Shown: in pieces, positions 15,113 through 22,640 of the stretch
Layout of the letters: every line of letters starts with the position of its first letter
Numbering within the stretch: position 1 is the stretch's first letter
Source: an uncultured Cellvibrio sp.
GTDB lineage: Bacteria > Pseudomonadota > Gammaproteobacteria > Pseudomonadales > Cellvibrionaceae
DNA: 22,640 nucleotides
Assembly (NCBI GenBank): GCA_946481735.1
Contig: CAMLOU010000071.1
Coordinates: 1 to 22,640 of the forward strand
Direction of reading: 5' to 3'
Notes under the pieces: model-generated
Seen by the model: the letters and a program-made list of their open reading frames with translations, nothing else
Databases searched by the model: none
Told to the model about the DNA's origin: nothing
Program-made: the position numbers and the translations under genes

Positions 15113-15483
15113 TGAACGAATATGTCGCTCAACCGATGAATGCCTGGTTTATGTGGTTTTTTGGCATCGGCGCCATCGGTACTTGCTTTTTATGGTTAAC
15201 ATTTGCCCAATTTACGATGAGACGCATAGAAAAGCAGTTCAAACAGGACGGAATTCCCGTTGGCTTTTTATGGGATGGATTAGGTGGGCGAATCGTTTTC
15301 TATGCTTATGCAATCTTATTTCCCGAAAGGTTGGCATTACGTATTGAACGTTTGATTGACGTTCGTCTTGTCCGAAGCTACGCCACCAAAGCAGATTGGT
15401 GGCGTAGTTGTATTTTTGTAATAACAAGCCACATGTGGTTAGGGGTTGTGTTTTTATCCTTAGCTTTAGGCTTGGATGCTTAG
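15109..15483 (+). CDS. Small membrane protein, candidate immunity to the upstream toxin-like protein
   Basis: A 124-residue protein whose ATG overlaps the toxin-like stop by four bases (a second ATG at 15112 is equally possible); translation is thus coupled. It has three or four hydrophobic segments: about 12-32 (NAWFMWFFGIGAIGTCFLWL), about 58-70 and about 103-121 (ITSHMWLGVVFLSLALGL). Between them lies a charged part with RRIEKQFKQDG. Immunity proteins to pore formers are typically small, polytopic inner-membrane proteins encoded directly after the toxin, which is what is seen. I know no named family for it. The claim rests on arrangement and topology only. Confidence 0.6.
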   Translation: MMNEYVAQPMNAWFMWFFGIGAIGTCFLWLTFAQFTMRRIEKQFKQDGIPVGFLWDGLGGRIVFYAYAILFPERLALRIERLIDVRLVRSYATKADWWRSCIFVITSHMWLGVVFLSLALGLDA

Positions 15484-15627
15484 CTCGTATCCATCAAATT
15501 AATTGAGATTGCCCTCGTCTACACTACTTAAATATACAAACAGCGTTCAGGCACAAAAGTTTTATAAGACCCTTTTAGCGATTACCATAGCCAAAAATTT
15601 CACCCATCTGCGCCCAACGGAAATCCC

Positions 15628-16584
15628 ATGTCCCAACCACCGCAACGCCTCTGTCACACACACGCCTTTGACCAGCACAACCCACTCGCCGAGAAAAATA
15701 CGCTGCGCGCGCTGATCCTGACGATTGTCATGATGGTGATTGAAATCACTGGCGGCTGGTATTTCAATTCCATGGCACTGCTGGCGGATGGCTGGCATAT
15801 GAGCTCGCATGTCCTCGCCCTGGGTTTGGCGCTGCTGGCGTACAAACTGACGCAACGGTTTGCAGGCGATGTGCGTTTTACCTTTGGGCCCTGGAAGATC
15901 GAAGTACTCGGCGGTTACACCGGCGCTATCTTGTTGTTGATGGTGGCGCTGTTGATGTTTTATCACTCCATCGAACGGCTGTTATCGCCGGGCGAGATTC
16001 ATTACAACGAAGCCATCGCTATCGCCATCCTGGGCTTGGTGGTCAATCTGATTTGCGCCTGGTGGTTGAAGGACGGGCACAGCCATGGCCACTCGCATGA
16101 TCATTCTCACGATCACAACCATCACAGCCACAGCCATCATCAGGATCTGAATTTGCGTTCCGCTTACCTGCACGTCATCACCGATGCCGCCACGTCGGTG
16201 TTGGCAATTATTGCGCTGATCGGCGGCAAGCTCTGGGGCGCGGCCTGGCTCGATCCGGTGATGGGTATTGTCGGCGGTATTCTCGTGGCGGTGTGGGCGA
16301 TTGGTTTGCTAAAGGAATCCGGTCGCGCACTGGTGGATGCGGAGATGGGCGCGCCTATCACTGATGAAGTGCGCGAGGTCATTACCGCAAGCCCGGTAAA
16401 AGCCGAGATCGTCGACCTGCATGTGTGGCGTGTTGGAAAAGGCAGCTACGCGTGTATTTTGAGTTTGCATACGGCGGGCGATGTCTCGCCGGATTATTTC
16501 AAAGAGCTGCTGGGTGTTCATGAAGAGTTGGTGCATATCACTATAGAGATGTATGTAAAACCAAAAGATCGTTTGGGAAATTAG
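15628..16584 (+). CDS. dmeF: DmeF-like cation diffusion facilitator (Co/Ni or Zn/Cd efflux)
   Basis: A 318-residue protein with GGAA just ahead of the ATG. It is an inner-membrane metal/proton antiporter with six helices. The TM2 motif is HxxxH (His57, His61 in LLADGWHMSSH) and the TM5 motif is HxxxD (His182, Asp186 in HVITDAATSV). A histidine-rich loop (151-171) lies between TM4 and TM5, followed by NLRSAYLHV and WLDPVMGIVGG, then a cytoplasmic ferredoxin-like domain. Zinc transporters usually have HxxxD or DxxxD in TM2; the HxxxH is shared with DmeF, known for cobalt and nickel export. The symbol is given by resemblance and the metal could still be zinc or cadmium. It stands alone between the two toxin-like modules; no metal-responsive operator was seen. 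Confidence 0.88.
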   Translation: MSQPPQRLCHTHAFDQHNPLAEKNTLRALILTIVMMVIEITGGWYFNSMALLADGWHMSSHVLALGLALLAYKLTQRFAGDVRFTFGPWKIEVLGGYTGAILLLMVALLMFYHSIERLLSPGEIHYNEAIAIAILGLVVNLICAWWLKDGHSHGHSHDHSHDHNHHSHSHHQDLNLRSAYLHVITDAATSVLAIIALIGGKLWGAAWLDPVMGIVGGILVAVWAIGLLKESGRALVDAEMGAPITDEVREVITASPVKAEIVDLHVWRVGKGSYACILSLHTAGDVSPDYFKELLGVHEELVHITIEMYVKPKDRLGN

Positions 16585-16729
16585 TCTGATATTCCATAAA
16601 TGCCAATCAGCTAGCCACTCAACAGACAAAAAGTGTGTCGAAAAATTTTACTTCACCTCACGTTAATAATTATCTGGCGTATTTGGTATGCGAACAGGGT
16701 CCAAAAATACAAAAACAAGCCCGCAATGG

Positions 16730-16759
16730 GTGACAGTTTTTAATTGAGAATGTTATAAA
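16730..16759 (+). promoter_or_regulatory. Sigma70-type promoter of the DUF6795-lipase unit
   Basis: GTGACA at 16730-16735 (five of six matches to TTGACA) and TATAAA at 16754-16759 (five of six) are 18 bases apart, giving an expected start near 16766. This leaves only six bases before an in-frame ATG at 16772, which argues that translation begins further downstream, at 16823 or 16910. Confidence 0.55.
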
Positions 16760-16822
16760 GACCGATCATCGATGCCCGATAGAACAGCCTTCAAAGCAAG
16801 GGCCGAAGAAGAATCAAGCCAC

Positions 16823-17353
16823 ATGGAGTATATGCTCTTGAAGCCGCGTCAATTAATTACACTGCTAACTTTATTTATCTCGCTATTTTATTTCCAACAA
16901 GGAGCTGCCATGTCATTATTTTTTGGGGGAAAGAACAAAGTAGAGGCTGTGCTTTTCTCGCCCCTGGAGGGACAGCTAACGTTTAATGGAAAGCCTGCGT
17001 CAGGTGCGAAGATAAAACTATGGCTTGCCTGGAAAGACCAGGAAGGCGAAACCGAATACTTTACTGCGGATGATAATGGATATTTTTCTATCCCGAAGAA
17101 AACGGCAGTATATGAAGAGAATCCGCTATTTCAAATTTCAATCGGACAAATGATCACCGTTGATTTTAATGGCCAGGAATATCTTATCTGGAAGGGCGGA
17201 AAGTCAACCATCCATCTGTATGGCGAGCTAGGTGGTCGTCCCCAAAACCTCACCTGTGAGCTCACTAAAGAAGAGATGGATGCCTACCTTGAATATGCGC
17301 TCCTTGAGACCTTGTGTGAGTGGACTGAATTAACAAAGGAAATGGAGAAGTAA
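16823..17353 (+). CDS. DUF6795-like exported protein, candidate lipase immunity partner
   Basis: A 176-residue protein from the ATG at 16823. The N-terminus then forms a Sec signal peptide (KPRQLITLLTLFISLFYF, cleavage after QQGAA). A second in-frame ATG at 16910 (MSLFFGGKNKVEAVLF) has a perfect AAGGAG five bases ahead and would give a cytoplasmic 147-residue form. The body is a small beta-sandwich: EAVLFSPLEGQLTFNGKPAS, AGAKIKLWLAWKDQEGE, TADDNGYFSIP, and later QEYLIWKGGKS and a Cys-containing end. This matches the DUF6795 family as I recall it, found beside lipases and other effectors. It ends one base before the lipase start, so the two are coupled. A periplasmic immunity role is the likeliest reading but is inferred. 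Confidence 0.75.
   Translation: MEYMLLKPRQLITLLTLFISLFYFQQGAAMSLFFGGKNKVEAVLFSPLEGQLTFNGKPASGAKIKLWLAWKDQEGETEYFTADDNGYFSIPKKTAVYEENPLFQISIGQMITVDFNGQEYLIWKGGKSTIHLYGELGGRPQNLTCELTKEEMDAYLEYALLETLCEWTELTKEMEK
16899..16904 (+). promoter_or_regulatory. Internal strong ribosome binding site
   Basis: AAGGAG lies five bases before the in-frame ATG at 16910, inside the signal-peptide coding region of the DUF6795-like gene. It is the best ribosome binding site in this unit and would produce a form without the signal peptide. It may be real dual initiation or the true start. Confidence 0.5.
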
Positions 17354-17354
17354 A

Positions 17355-18524
17355 ATGGCTATCCTGACACCAACAGTTGCTGCAACACTTGCTTCAAGAA
17401 TCTATGATGTTCAGAACCCTATGCTCGTGGATTTATTTTTGAAGCTGCCATATTTCAAGCGTGCAGCAAAATCGGAAGCATCGCCACACAAACATTTAAA
17501 GTCAGAGGTTGGTGGTAGGGTAATATTAAATTTCACCGATGGCTTTGGTGTGTGTGCCGAAGGCGGAGAGAATAATAAAGGTGAGGTTTTTTTGATCTTT
17601 CGCGGCACAACGATGGCGAACAAAAAGGCCGATGTACTTACCGATGCGCGTATCGGACTTACTCGCTCAGCAACCGGGCTTCCCGTCCACTGCGGATTTA
17701 ATCATAGCTTCACCAGTATGCTGCCTGAGATACGCAATTTTTTTAATTCATTCAAAGGCAATATCACAACCGTCCATTGCATCGGCCACAGTCTAGGTGG
17801 CGCCGTCGCTTCGCTCGCTGCGGATTGGGTTTCACGCAGCCTGAAATATCCGACCAAACTCTACACATTTGGTGCACCGCGAGTAGGGACAGATTGGTTT
17901 GTTAAAAACACCACATCTTCAATCGGTGAAGCCAATATCCACCGCGTCTATCATCGCACTGATCCCGTGCCCATGGTACCGCTCTATCCATTTATGCATG
18001 CGCCTTACAAAGCGCATGGCCATTATCTTTATTCTGCCCAGCCACTTACTTCCGGTGCCGCACATTTCATGGCGAATTACATTGCATCGGTGGAGGGAAA
18101 ATCCTGGGCGCAGATGGGTGATGTTCCAGATCAACCTTACACCATCGAAAGTGCAATTGAATCGTGGTTGAAATCAAAATCTCCCGTGGACGCCTCGTCT
18201 GCAAGTTTTTGGCGATGGGTGGATTCCGCGATCATCTACGTCATCAAGAAAGTCGCAATGTCCGCCATAATCGGTTTGCAAAGTGTATTTATTGGCGCAT
18301 TCACCCTGGCGGATAAGATCGCTTATATCCTGGCTAAGGGTATCGACCTGGCAGAGAATATAAGCGTATGGGTTGAATGCTTGATGCGAAAAATCATGCA
18401 GGCGTTAGGCATGAAGGTGGCTAAAACTAAAAAGGAATTAACCCGCAGCCTGATCAAACATGTATTAATGCGCCTGACGGAAAAAGCCAATCAGGAAGCG
18501 CGTGATACCTTGAGAAAATTATAA
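17355..18524 (+). CDS. Class 3 lipase-type hydrolase with C-terminal helical/hydrophobic region, candidate antibacterial effector
   Basis: A 389-residue protein without a signal peptide, starting two bases after the previous stop. The lipase_3 domain covers about residues 60-250: VFLIFRGTT oxyanion strand, nucleophile elbow GHSLGG (Ser146), YTFGAPRVG, acid in HRTDPVPMVP (Asp203) and base in KAHGHYLY (His221 or His223). All parts of a triacylglycerol/phospholipase triad are present. Residues 285-389 are helical with hydrophobic stretches (SAIIYVIKKVAMSAIIGLQ, VFIGAFTLADKIAYIL) and then a basic end, suited to membrane contact. Lack of a signal peptide, with an exported partner next door, fits type VI lipase effectors (Tle-like) with periplasmic immunity. 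No secretion genes are in the window. A simple intracellular lipase is the alternative. Confidence 0.85.
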   Translation: MAILTPTVAATLASRIYDVQNPMLVDLFLKLPYFKRAAKSEASPHKHLKSEVGGRVILNFTDGFGVCAEGGENNKGEVFLIFRGTTMANKKADVLTDARIGLTRSATGLPVHCGFNHSFTSMLPEIRNFFNSFKGNITTVHCIGHSLGGAVASLAADWVSRSLKYPTKLYTFGAPRVGTDWFVKNTTSSIGEANIHRVYHRTDPVPMVPLYPFMHAPYKAHGHYLYSAQPLTSGAAHFMANYIASVEGKSWAQMGDVPDQPYTIESAIESWLKSKSPVDASSASFWRWVDSAIIYVIKKVAMSAIIGLQSVFIGAFTLADKIAYILAKGIDLAENISVWVECLMRKIMQALGMKVAKTKKELTRSLIKHVLMRLTEKANQEARDTLRKL

Positions 18525-18530
18525 AGCAAC

Positions 18531-18575
18531 TGGCTTGCCTCTATGTCATTCTACATACCGGCAAGCCATCTTTAT
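18531..18575 (+). terminator. Terminator of the DUF6795-lipase unit
   Basis: TGGCTTGCC at 18531-18539 pairs with GGCAAGCCA at 18560-18568. Inside the loop TATGT and ACATA can extend the stem. A short T-rich stretch (TCTTTAT) follows. It begins seven bases after the lipase stop. Confidence 0.65.
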
Positions 18576-18619
18576 AAATGCTCATTCCTCTTTAAGACAA
18601 CGCTCGCGCAACGTGTTCT

Positions 18620-18802
18620 ATGACCTTTCTACTTATAACTGTAAAAGTAATCGCATCTGTTTTTCTTACGGCTTTTTTAATTGCAGGAATTTTAAAAGCT
18701 AATCCCCGCACCCACAGGCATACTCACATGGCGGAATATACTGCAGGTTTTATTATCTGTGTATTTTCGCTAGCCTCGCTTTATTATCTTTGGGTGGCAT
18801 AG
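18620..18802 (+). CDS. Possible small two-helix membrane protein
   Basis: A 60-residue frame behind the lipase terminator. It would form two membrane helices (MTFLLITVKVIASVFLTAFL and TAGFIICVFSLASLYYLWVA) joined by a loop with PRTHRHTH. The hydrophobic pattern looks like a genuine membrane protein rather than a chance frame. However, no ribosome binding site precedes the ATG, and I recognise no relatives. Confidence 0.4.
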   Translation: MTFLLITVKVIASVFLTAFLIAGILKANPRTHRHTHMAEYTAGFIICVFSLASLYYLWVA

Positions 18803-19020
18803 CGGATAAACCGCTCAAACTACCCCTAATTACGCACTCAATCCTCAGTACAGCCCCGCGCGATGCGCTTTGGTCGGCTGTGCCGTTGAAAAATATGCAA
18901 ATCAGCAACTGGGCAGGCCGCCGGACGGCAGCGCCTTTGATCGCCTGACACACTCAAAAAACATTGCGCGGTTATTCATTTCTCACTAGCGGGTCTAAAA
19001 AACAACGCAGTGCTTTGTAA

Positions 19021-19058
19021 AAAAATTCTCCACGTGTTTACGCACGTGGAGAATTTTT
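19021..19058. terminator. Strong intrinsic terminator of the xylanase gene, bidirectional
   Basis: AAAAATTCTCCACGTG at 19021-19036 is the exact inverse of 19043-19058 with a six-base loop. Read on the minus strand the GC-rich stem is followed by a run of seven T, 27 bases after the xylanase stop. The plus-strand side also ends in TTTTT, so it can work in both directions. Confidence 0.9.
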
Positions 19059-19084
19059 CCGTAAGCATTTAATGCTCAGCGCAA

Positions 19085-21814
19085 TTAAAACCCTTTATGT
19101 TTACTCACCCAGGGCGAGCGACATAAACGGCAGTTATTGCCCATAAACATACCTCGGCCGGAATCTGTCTGGTCATCTTTCAACATCCAGTTCAGCCAGC
19201 CTACCGCGACAATACCAAACTCGCCGCCATTATCCTGGAAGTAGGCATCACCATGACCGATCGGATAATTGGCGTGGTATATCGGGACGTTGTTGACCTC
19301 ATCGTATTGTTGTAAACCGGGATTGTAGGCCACGTCGCTTTGGTCGCCGTTGAAGATGGCGAGGGGCGAATGGAAACGCGGATAGTAATTGAAGCGGTCA
19401 CCGTAGATCGCGATACCGCTGTTCAAGGCAACTGCCGTATCAACGCGCGGATCTACCGCGGCGTAGTGCGCCATGCCGCCACCGCAAGACCAGCCCATGG
19501 TGCCAATTTTTTCCACATTGAGTTTTCCATACAGCGGGCTGCATTGGCGGCTGTTCTCTGCAATCGCCCAATCAATGGCTTTCACCAACTCTGTTTCATG
19601 TTGATCGTTACTGCCCGAGCCAAACGGCCCACCATTGGCGATCACCAGATAACCGTGCGAGGCGATTTGCAGCAGAAAATCCGCTTGTTCGGTACCGACA
19701 TTTGAACAGGCACCATTGCCCCACACCACGATAGGGATATTGTCGGCGCGCGCCAGATCCGGCCGATAGATCGTGTGGTTCGGCAAAGTTTGCGTTGCGT
19801 GTTCGATGGCGTAACCAAACGGACCCGAAGGCGGATTGCGTTGCTCCTGGCGAGTAACAGCCCGGTTGTAATCTATCGGCGTGGGTGTCTGACGTTCTGC
19901 CGCGGTACATTCCGGCTCGTCTTCACCGGTAAATTCACCGCCATCATTGGAGTAGATGGCAAAGCCGCTGAGAGTGGCATTGTCGACCAGCGTGGTCAGG
20001 TCAATGGTGAGAACGCCATCGGTAACCGCGATATTTTCAACCAGCTCCTCATAAGCACCGTCGTGGCCGGCCATGCTAAACAAATCAAAATCGGAGAGGA
20101 TAGCTTGCCCTTCAACACTGAGATTAAACACGCGCGCGCCCGCCGCGTTGTGATAAACCTCGGCGAAATGCAACAGGATGCTGTAAGTCGCATTGCTCAC
20201 CGGAATTTCATAACGATACGTGCCGTAACGTTCGGATTGATACAGCGCATCCTCCGTTGTGCCGTTGATCGGGTCACTGACGATTTGCGTCATGCCACCG
20301 GAAGCAAAACGATCCGGCTGATAGACCACACCATCCAGCGTCGCCGCCACAGAATTACCGGCGTTAACGGCGTACACCAACACATCACCCGAAGCAGAAC
20401 TGTTTGACGTCGCGCTGCTTGAAATCATAACTGAACTGGCCGGCATTGAACTGACGGAACTGGACGAACTGCTGGTGCCACACACCACGCCGCCAGCATT
20501 ACTCGGTTGGCTGTTGCACGTGCTATTGCTGATGCAGCTTTGGGAATTTTCCCAACCCCAACCGCTTTGGGTCGTTACACAACTGGGATACAATGTGCCG
20601 TACCAATTGCATTGGCACTGGCCACCAGTACTCACACTGCTGCTCGTGGTAGCCGTGCTGCTGGCAATACTACTGATAGCACCGTTGCTACTGGTATTGC
20701 CGCCGCCGCAACTACCGCTGAAGCAATCGGATGTATCACCAAAACCGATAACGCCATTGCAATGCATCCATTCACTGTTGCCGCCGCCACCGCAGGAACC
20801 GTTGGCGTAAAGGGCGGTGTTGTAATCCATATCCTCCGCCTGGCGCGTTTCACCATTCACCTGGAGGTAATCAATCTGCACATCGCGATCACCGGAATCG
20901 TTAGCGTATTCGATATTGATATCACCGGATGCGCTACCGCTGTAAACGTAGTTTTGATAACTCGTGCTCAAGGTCCAGCTCTGCACCGTAGCGCCGCCAA
21001 CACGCAACGCAATCTGTTCAGCACCTGTCGTTCCCCGTGCACGAACGGTAATACCAGCACCGTTACCGGTGCTGCTAGTCGCAGAAGAATTATTGGCCGA
21101 GCTGTTGCCCGAATTATTATTACCTTCGCTAACCGTGATATCCGAATTGCCGCTGCTTTGATAACCCTCGGTAGCCAACACCATGTAATCATGGTTACCC
21201 AAATTCAAACCTTTGCTGCGCCAGAAATTCACATGATTGGCAAAGGTGATCGTGCCGGAAATATTGCCAAAACCTTTTTTGGGCGAACGCACACTGAAGT
21301 ATTGATAAAACGTTGTCCGGTCGCCTTCGATAGACGGCTGATTCACACGCTGACAGCGACGCACATTGTAAGTCGCACCATCACTTTGAAAGCTGCCGTA
21401 ATCCGTGCCGCCATTGCACGACGACGGATTATAGGAACCGTAACTTTCAATCACGTAGTATTCAATCAACGGACTTCTCGTCCAGCCATACAACGCTAAA
21501 TAGGTATTCTGGTTGTTGCTGCCACCGTAATAACCCGAGTAGTTAACCACCTTCGAACTATTACCCGGATTCCACCCTTTGCCGCCAACCCAGTTGTTTG
21601 TGCTGTTATTCCACTGCGACGAATAACGACCACCGGGATACAACGTCATGGACGCGCTGCCCGAATCTTTCCAGAACGAATAATAAAAACCACTGTGCCT
21701 ACCGGTGGAATTTGACGTGAGTGTTTGCGCGTTAACTGCCGACGAAAATAACGCTGCAAGACCAATAGCAACCAGACCTTTCCTGGATATTTTTTTCAAC
21801 GATGCAAGTTTCAT
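19085..21814 (-). CDS. Secreted multidomain xylanase-esterase (GH11, CBM60, CBM10, malectin-like, alpha/beta hydrolase)
   Basis: A 909-residue protein with AGGAGG nine bases before the ATG. Signal peptide: 1-29. GH11 xylanase: about 33-227, nucleophile Glu118 ([12 protein letters not shown]), acid/base Glu216 ([10 protein letters not shown]). Asn/Ser linker, then CBM60 (about 254-368: [29 protein letters not shown], paired cysteines), which binds xylan and galactan ends. Ser linkers flank a CBM10 (about 399-445: [21 protein letters not shown]), a cellulose binder. Malectin-like domain (CBM57 type): about 477-622, with LLHFAEVY and [10 protein letters not shown]-terminal alpha/beta hydrolase: about 645-882, with Ser776 in GWSCGGG, Asp824 or Asp827 in NGDQSD and His854 in GHGDAYF, then a CRLC tail. 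Xylanases with GH11-CBM60-CBM10 and a deacetylase are known from Cellvibrio; the malectin plus hydrolase part differs. The esterase presumably removes acetyl, feruloyl or glucuronoyl groups; which one is open. Confidence 0.93.
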   Translation of the reverse strand: MKLASLKKISRKGLVAIGLAALFSSAVNAQTLTSNSTGRHSGFYYSFWKDSGSASMTLYPGGRYSSQWNNSTNNWVGGKGWNPGNSSKVVNYSGYYGGSNNQNTYLALYGWTRSPLIEYYVIESYGSYNPSSCNGGTDYGSFQSDGATYNVRRCQRVNQPSIEGDRTTFYQYFSVRSPKKGFGNISGTITFANHVNFWRSKGLNLGNHDYMVLATEGYQSSGNSDITVSEGNNNSGNSSANNSSATSSTGNGAGITVRARGTTGAEQIALRVGGATVQSWTLSTSYQNYVYSGSASGDINIEYANDSGDRDVQIDYLQVNGETRQAEDMDYNTALYANGSCGGGGNSEWMHCNGVIGFGDTSDCFSGSCGGGNTSSNGAISSIASSTATTSSSVSTGGQCQCNWYGTLYPSCVTTQSGWGWENSQSCISNSTCNSQPSNAGGVVCGTSSSSSSVSSMPASSVMISSSATSNSSASGDVLVYAVNAGNSVAATLDGVVYQPDRFASGGMTQIVSDPINGTTEDALYQSERYGTYRYEIPVSNATYSILLHFAEVYHNAAGARVFNLSVEGQAILSDFDLFSMAGHDGAYEELVENIAVTDGVLTIDLTTLVDNATLSGFAIYSNDGGEFTGEDEPECTAAERQTPTPIDYNRAVTRQEQRNPPSGPFGYAIEHATQTLPNHTIYRPDLARADNIPIVVWGNGACSNVGTEQADFLLQIASHGYLVIANGGPFGSGSNDQHETELVKAIDWAIAENSRQCSPLYGKLNVEKIGTMGWSCGGGMAHYAAVDPRVDTAVALNSGIAIYGDRFNYYPRFHSPLAIFNGDQSDVAYNPGLQQYDEVNNVPIYHANYPIGHGDAYFQDNGGEFGIVAVGWLNWMLKDDQTDSGRGMFMGNNCRLCRSPWVSKHKGF

Positions 21815-21908
21815 TGAACATGACCTCCTGAATAATCAACCGCCATAAATTGATCGAGCGCCAGACGACTGCTGGTAACGGAAACTGACTGACGAATTCG
21901 AAGCTGGT

Positions 21909-21937
21909 GATATATCCGTGGCCAAATTTATTGTCAA
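21909..21937 (-). promoter_or_regulatory. Sigma70 promoter of the xylanase gene
   Basis: On the minus strand a perfect TTGACA (21937-21932) is followed after 17 bases by TATATC (21914-21909, five of six). Transcription should start near 21902, leaving an 87-base leader. The upstream side is AT-rich, like an UP element. Confidence 0.7.
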
Positions 21938-21991
21938 TATAATATGCTAATATGGATATTGATTAAGACGACAACGCATTCATAAAGCAAA

Positions 21992-22008
21992 CTGGTTCTT
22001 GAAACCAG
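21992..22008. promoter_or_regulatory. 17-bp operator-like palindrome upstream of the xylanase promoter
   Basis: CTGGTT-CTTGA-AACCAG is a perfect 6-bp inverted repeat with a five-base centre. It is placed about 55 bases upstream of the -35 box of the xylanase gene, where an activator would bind. The protein that reads it is unknown. Confidence 0.4.
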
Positions 22009-22202
22009 GATTGTGTGATTGTTTTTTCGTCGGGAAAGCGTTAGCAAATAGATGGGTTGCGCCAATTTTTCTTGTGAAAAATTTTTGATATGCAATTAAA
22101 ATTTATCTGAATTTTTTGTGCGTTTTTGAGGTAGAAGGATGTGATTTTGATGGGAGTGAGTGGCGGCCATTTATGCCAATAAAAAAGCACGAGTTCCACT
22201 CC

Positions 22203-22640
22203 TTAATCGCTGGTGTTAATTAAATAACTCGCCAAGTCTGCAATAAGTTGATAAGACTCTTTTGAATAACCACCGCTAGTCATAATAACGATGGGAATAG
22301 ATTTTTTTCGCAACAAATCCACAACAAAACGATCACGTGTTTTAACGGCGTCATAACTCACGTTTAACGCACCCAGTTTATCGGTGGATAGAACGTCGGT
22401 ACCGGCGTTATAAAAGGCCAAAGCCGGTTGCCGCCAGTGATCAAGAAAACGCGGTAACTCGGTCTCAACCAGTTGCAGGTACTCACTCGAACCCAAACCG
22501 GCGCGCATCGGTATGATCCATGGAAAATCATCGGGATCACCTTCTTTTAAACCTGGATATACCTGCATGTTGTAAAGATCGAAAATACCCACACTCGCAT
22601 CGTTTTCATAAAAACTGGTAAAACCATTACCACGATGCGC
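22203..22640 (-). CDS. Histone deacetylase-like (HDAC11/class IV type) amidohydrolase, C-terminal part
   Basis: The frame enters from the right edge and runs 145 codons to its stop; a GTG at 22592 is not the real start because homology continues to the edge. The first residues, AHRGNGFTSFYEND, are the HDAC core motif normally read as D-x-H-Q-G-N-G. The later YNAGTDVLSTDKLGALNVS and VIMTSGGYSKESYQLIADL match the class IV branch (HDAC11) in the metal-binding Asp and the catalytic glycine-tyrosine loop. Such bacterial enzymes remove acetyl or longer acyl groups from amines or lysines. The Gln of the motif is Arg here, which may matter for activity or substrate. The substrate is not predictable from this fragment. 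Confidence 0.9.
   Translation of the reverse strand, partial: AHRGNGFTSFYENDASVGIFDLYNMQVYPGLKEGDPDDFPWIIPMRAGLGSSEYLQLVETELPRFLDHWRQPALAFYNAGTDVLSTDKLGALNVSYDAVKTRDRFVVDLLRKKSIPIVIMTSGGYSKESYQLIADLASYLINTSD

Larger units (their letters stand above)
21815..22202. other. AT-rich intergenic control region upstream of the xylanase gene
   Basis: This holds no gene. It contains the xylanase promoter (21909-21937), the palindrome at 21992-22008, a near-palindromic TTTGCTAACGCTTTCCC (minus strand, about 22033-22049) with the central CG of LacI-family operators, and an 8-bp AT-rich inverted repeat at 22064-22083 with a four-base loop. A T-run on the minus strand at about 22185-22180 may mark the end of the HDAC-like transcript, without a clear GC-rich stem. 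Confidence 0.55.

Noticed and set aside
20507..21499. 330-codon frame on the plus strand
   Set aside because: It is the shadow of the xylanase-esterase gene, rich in Ala, Ile and Thr because it reads opposite repetitive Gly, Ser and Asn codons.

Overview
The window reads as chromosomal DNA of a plant-polysaccharide-degrading gammaproteobacterium, most likely Cellvibrio or a close relative. The evidence is serine-rich linkers in secreted enzymes, a GH11-CBM60-CBM10 xylanase, a PA0069-type radical SAM gene behind a LexA box, and moderate GC content. Genus is inferred from protein style, not from a search.

Layout. 1-236 (-) is the start of a DUF6088/AbiEi-like antitoxin-type protein cut by the window edge. 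597-3926 (+) holds an anchored protein with an Sm-like tail and a secreted S9 prolyl oligopeptidase, followed by a pair of inverted REP-like hairpins. 4125-6112 has a divergent pair: a YdjM-like membrane protein (-) and an anchored alpha/beta hydrolase (+). 6272-8680 carries two paralogous GH16 lichenases whose domains are circularly permuted as in the Fibrobacter succinogenes enzyme. One ends in a CBM6; the other ends in a Ser linker and a GlyGly-CTERM-like sorting tail. A 144-bp MITE-like element lies between them, and a membrane AraC-type regulator (-) converges on them.

9908-12770 has a small anchored protein of unknown function (-) and a tightly overlapping lemA / TPM-domain / TPM-domain operon (+). 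12841-13989 is the radical SAM gene; its start lies behind a perfect 20-bp-arm hairpin containing a consensus LexA box. 14135-18524 is an accessory stretch with two candidate toxin-immunity modules flanking a DmeF-like metal exporter: a glycine-zipper, pore-former-like protein overlapping a small membrane protein, and a DUF6795-like exported protein coupled to a class 3 lipase. The lipase unit has a recognisable promoter and terminator.

19085-21814 (-) is a 909-residue secreted xylanase-esterase (GH11, CBM60, CBM10, malectin-like domain, alpha/beta hydrolase) with a strong sigma70 promoter and an upstream palindrome. The window ends in the C-terminal part of an HDAC11-like deacetylase (-).

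Taken together, the lichenase pair and the xylanase-esterase attack cereal beta-glucan and decorated xylan outside the cell. The 14-18.5 kb stretch looks like interbacterial competition cargo. No tRNA, rRNA, CRISPR array or complete insertion sequence was seen.
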